Assembly: GCA_913056415.1 (NCBI GenBank)
Contig: CAJXNA010000097.1
Coordinates: forward strand, 1-7,377
DNA from: an uncultured Chloroflexota bacterium
GTDB lineage: Bacteria > Chloroflexota > Dehalococcoidia > SM23-28-2 > RBG-16-64-32
Reading direction: 5' to 3'
DNA length: 7,377 nt
Part shown: one piece after another, positions 6,427 to 7,377 of the stretch
How the letters are laid out: each line of letters starts with the position of its first letter
Position numbering within the stretch: the stretch's first letter is position 1
Notes under the pieces: model-generated
The model's database searches: none
What the model was told of the DNA's origin: nothing
The model's input: the letters and a program-made list of their open reading frames with translations, nothing else
Translations under genes and position numbers: made by a program

Positions 6427-6456
6427 TTGACCGCGTGCGGTGGGCCAACGGATAAT
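6427..6456 (+). promoter_or_regulatory. Sigma70-type promoter for nadE
   Basis: TTGACC (6427-6432) is followed after 18 bases by GATAAT (6451-6456), each one mismatch from consensus. Transcription would start near 6463, giving a leader of about 65 bases before the ATG at 6528. Confidence 0.55.
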
Positions 6457-6498
6457 GGCTGCGGATTGACGGGCTGAGGGGGCGGTGGTAGCGTGTTG

Positions 6499-6513
6499 GT
6501 GTACGGAATACAC
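6499..6513. promoter_or_regulatory. Inverted repeat GTGTA-N5-TACAC, possible operator or leader hairpin
   Basis: The two 5-base arms are perfect complements around CGGAA. The site lies in the predicted nadE leader, 14 bases before the start codon. It could be a repressor site or a small RNA hairpin near the start. No known regulator motif is recognised, and an arm this short can occur by chance. Confidence 0.25.
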
Positions 6514-6527
6514 TAAGTCTAATCGTC

Positions 6528-7377
6528 ATGCGTAATCTTCGAGTCGGGCTGGCCCAGATCAACACCACGGTGGGCGACCTGGAAGGGAACGTCGCCAAGG
6601 TGCTGCGGTACGTGGAGCGCGCCCGCGAGCTGGGGGTGGACATCGTCTCCTTCTCGGAGCTCACGGTGACAGGCTACCCTCCGGAGGACCTGTTGCTGCG
6701 GCCCTCGTTTCTGAAGGACAATCGGGAGGCGCTGGGGGCGGTGGTGAAGGGCTGCGGCGGCATCACCGCCGTGGTCGGCTTCGTGGACGTGGACGGCGAC
6801 GACATCTACAACGCGGCGGCGGTTATCCACGACGGCCGCCTGGCCGATGTCTACCGCAAGCAGAGGCTGCCCAACTACGGCGTGTTCGACGAGCTGCGCT
6901 ATTTCCGCCCCGGCGCGGGCTGTCCGGCGTACACGGTGGCGGGCGTGCGCCTGGGCCTGAACGTGTGCGAGGACATCTGGTACCCCGGGGACCCTACGCA
7001 GGCGCAGGCGAAGGCGGGTGCGCAGGTCATCGTCAACATCAACGGCTCGCCCTACCACGCGGGCAAGGGGGAGTTCCGCCGTCAGATGCTGGCCACGCGC
7101 GCCAGGGACTACGGCGTGTTCGTCTGCTACACGAACCAGGTGGGCGGCCAGGACGAGCTGGTGTTCGACGGCGGCTCTATGGTGCTTAGCCCGGAGGGCG
7201 AATTGGTGGCCCAGGCGGCGATGTTCGAGGAGGAGCTGCTGGTCTGCGATCTCGAGCGCGAAGAGGCGAAGCGAGCGGCTCAGGGCGCGCAGGTGCGACA
7301 GGTCTCGCTCAGCGACGGGCCGTTCGTCGCCGATAAGCCCACGCTGGAGTCCCAGTTGGCGCCGCCGCTGGAGGGGG
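6528..7377 (+). CDS. nadE: Glutamine-dependent NAD+ synthetase, N-terminal part (3' end outside window)
   Basis: This enzyme makes NAD+ from deamido-NAD+ with ATP, taking ammonia from glutamine, in the cytoplasm. The window holds the first 283 residues, covering the nitrilase-type glutaminase domain; the synthetase domain with its ATP-binding motif would follow beyond the edge. The full family length is about 550-680 residues. The glutaminase triad is visible: E44 in FSELTVTGYPPEDLL (42-56), K111 in YRKQRLPNYGVFDE (109-122) and C147 in NVCEDIW (145-151). The stretches VNINGSPYHAGK (169-180) and NQVGGQDELVFDGGS (203-217) are also typical of NadE. The ATG at 6528 is the only plausible start: the frame is closed upstream by TAG at 6489 with no other start codon between. 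There is no ribosome binding site, which is odd beside the good promoter upstream. Confidence 0.94.
   Translation, partial: MRNLRVGLAQINTTVGDLEGNVAKVLRYVERARELGVDIVSFSELTVTGYPPEDLLLRPSFLKDNREALGAVVKGCGGITAVVGFVDVDGDDIYNAAAVIHDGRLADVYRKQRLPNYGVFDELRYFRPGAGCPAYTVAGVRLGLNVCEDIWYPGDPTQAQAKAGAQVIVNINGSPYHAGKGEFRRQMLATRARDYGVFVCYTNQVGGQDELVFDGGSMVLSPEGELVAQAAMFEEELLVCDLEREEAKRAAQGAQVRQVSLSDGPFVADKPTLESQLAPPLEG

Larger units (their letters stand above)
6390..6527. other. Divergent intergenic region
   Basis: This 138-base region separates the leftward ABC operon from rightward nadE. It holds a clear promoter for nadE and a small inverted repeat. No convincing promoter was found for the leftward operon, and neither flanking start codon has a ribosome binding site. 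Confidence 0.7.

Noticed and set aside
6466..6494. Second promoter for nadE: TTGACG with TAGCGT 17 bases on
   Set aside because: The -35 is good but the -10 is too poor, and a better pair exists 39 bases upstream.
6519..7058. Minus-strand open frame of 179 codons opposite nadE
   Set aside because: The plus strand encodes NadE with its catalytic triad; the minus-strand product is His/Arg/Val-rich with no recognisable domain.

Overview
The window is GC-rich bacterial chromosome, densely packed, with a respiratory gene cluster at one end and the start of a housekeeping gene at the other. Short gaps, TTG starts, a caa3/aa3-type oxidase order (subunit I, III, IV, CtaG) and the general look of the proteins suggest a GC-rich aerobic bacterium, possibly Chloroflexota (Dehalococcoidia-like) or something near it. 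That placement is an impression from protein style; no marker gene in the window proves it.

Layout. Bases 1-2374 (+ strand) hold the end of a heme-copper oxidase operon: the C-terminus of subunit I (ctaD, cut by the window edge), subunit III (ctaE), a small subunit IV and the assembly factor CtaG. Subunit II and any heme A synthesis genes are not seen and are probably upstream. Bases 2423-6389 (- strand) converge on this operon. In transcription order they encode an ABC ATPase, an ABC-2 permease that overlaps it by 4 bases, a thioredoxin-fold lipoprotein 6 bases further on, and, after a 131-base gap with its own promoter-like signal, a membrane protein that joins an ABM-like cytoplasmic domain, three membrane helices and an extracytoplasmic type 1 copper (cupredoxin) domain. 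Bases 6390-6527 are a divergent intergenic region with a good sigma70-type promoter for the rightward gene. From 6528 to the edge runs the N-terminal glutaminase half of glutamine-dependent NAD+ synthetase (nadE).

How the genes may work together. The four rightward genes build and mature an aa3/caa3-type terminal oxidase; CtaG is a family tied to copper-B centre assembly. The facing four-gene set contains a cupredoxin, a cysteine-pair lipoprotein with a possible FixH/YtkA-like N-terminal domain, and an exporter. It could serve copper or redox handling for the oxidase in the manner of Nos/Sco/FixH-type assembly genes. This is inference from domain content and adjacency; the ABC transporter's substrate cannot be read from sequence.

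The points most worth a second look are the ABM-membrane-cupredoxin fusion, a palindromic in-frame insert in the ABC ATPase, the ATPase's apparent loss of the H-loop histidine, and the unusual CxxxxC spacing in the lipoprotein. No tRNA, rRNA, CRISPR array, transposase or phage gene was seen.
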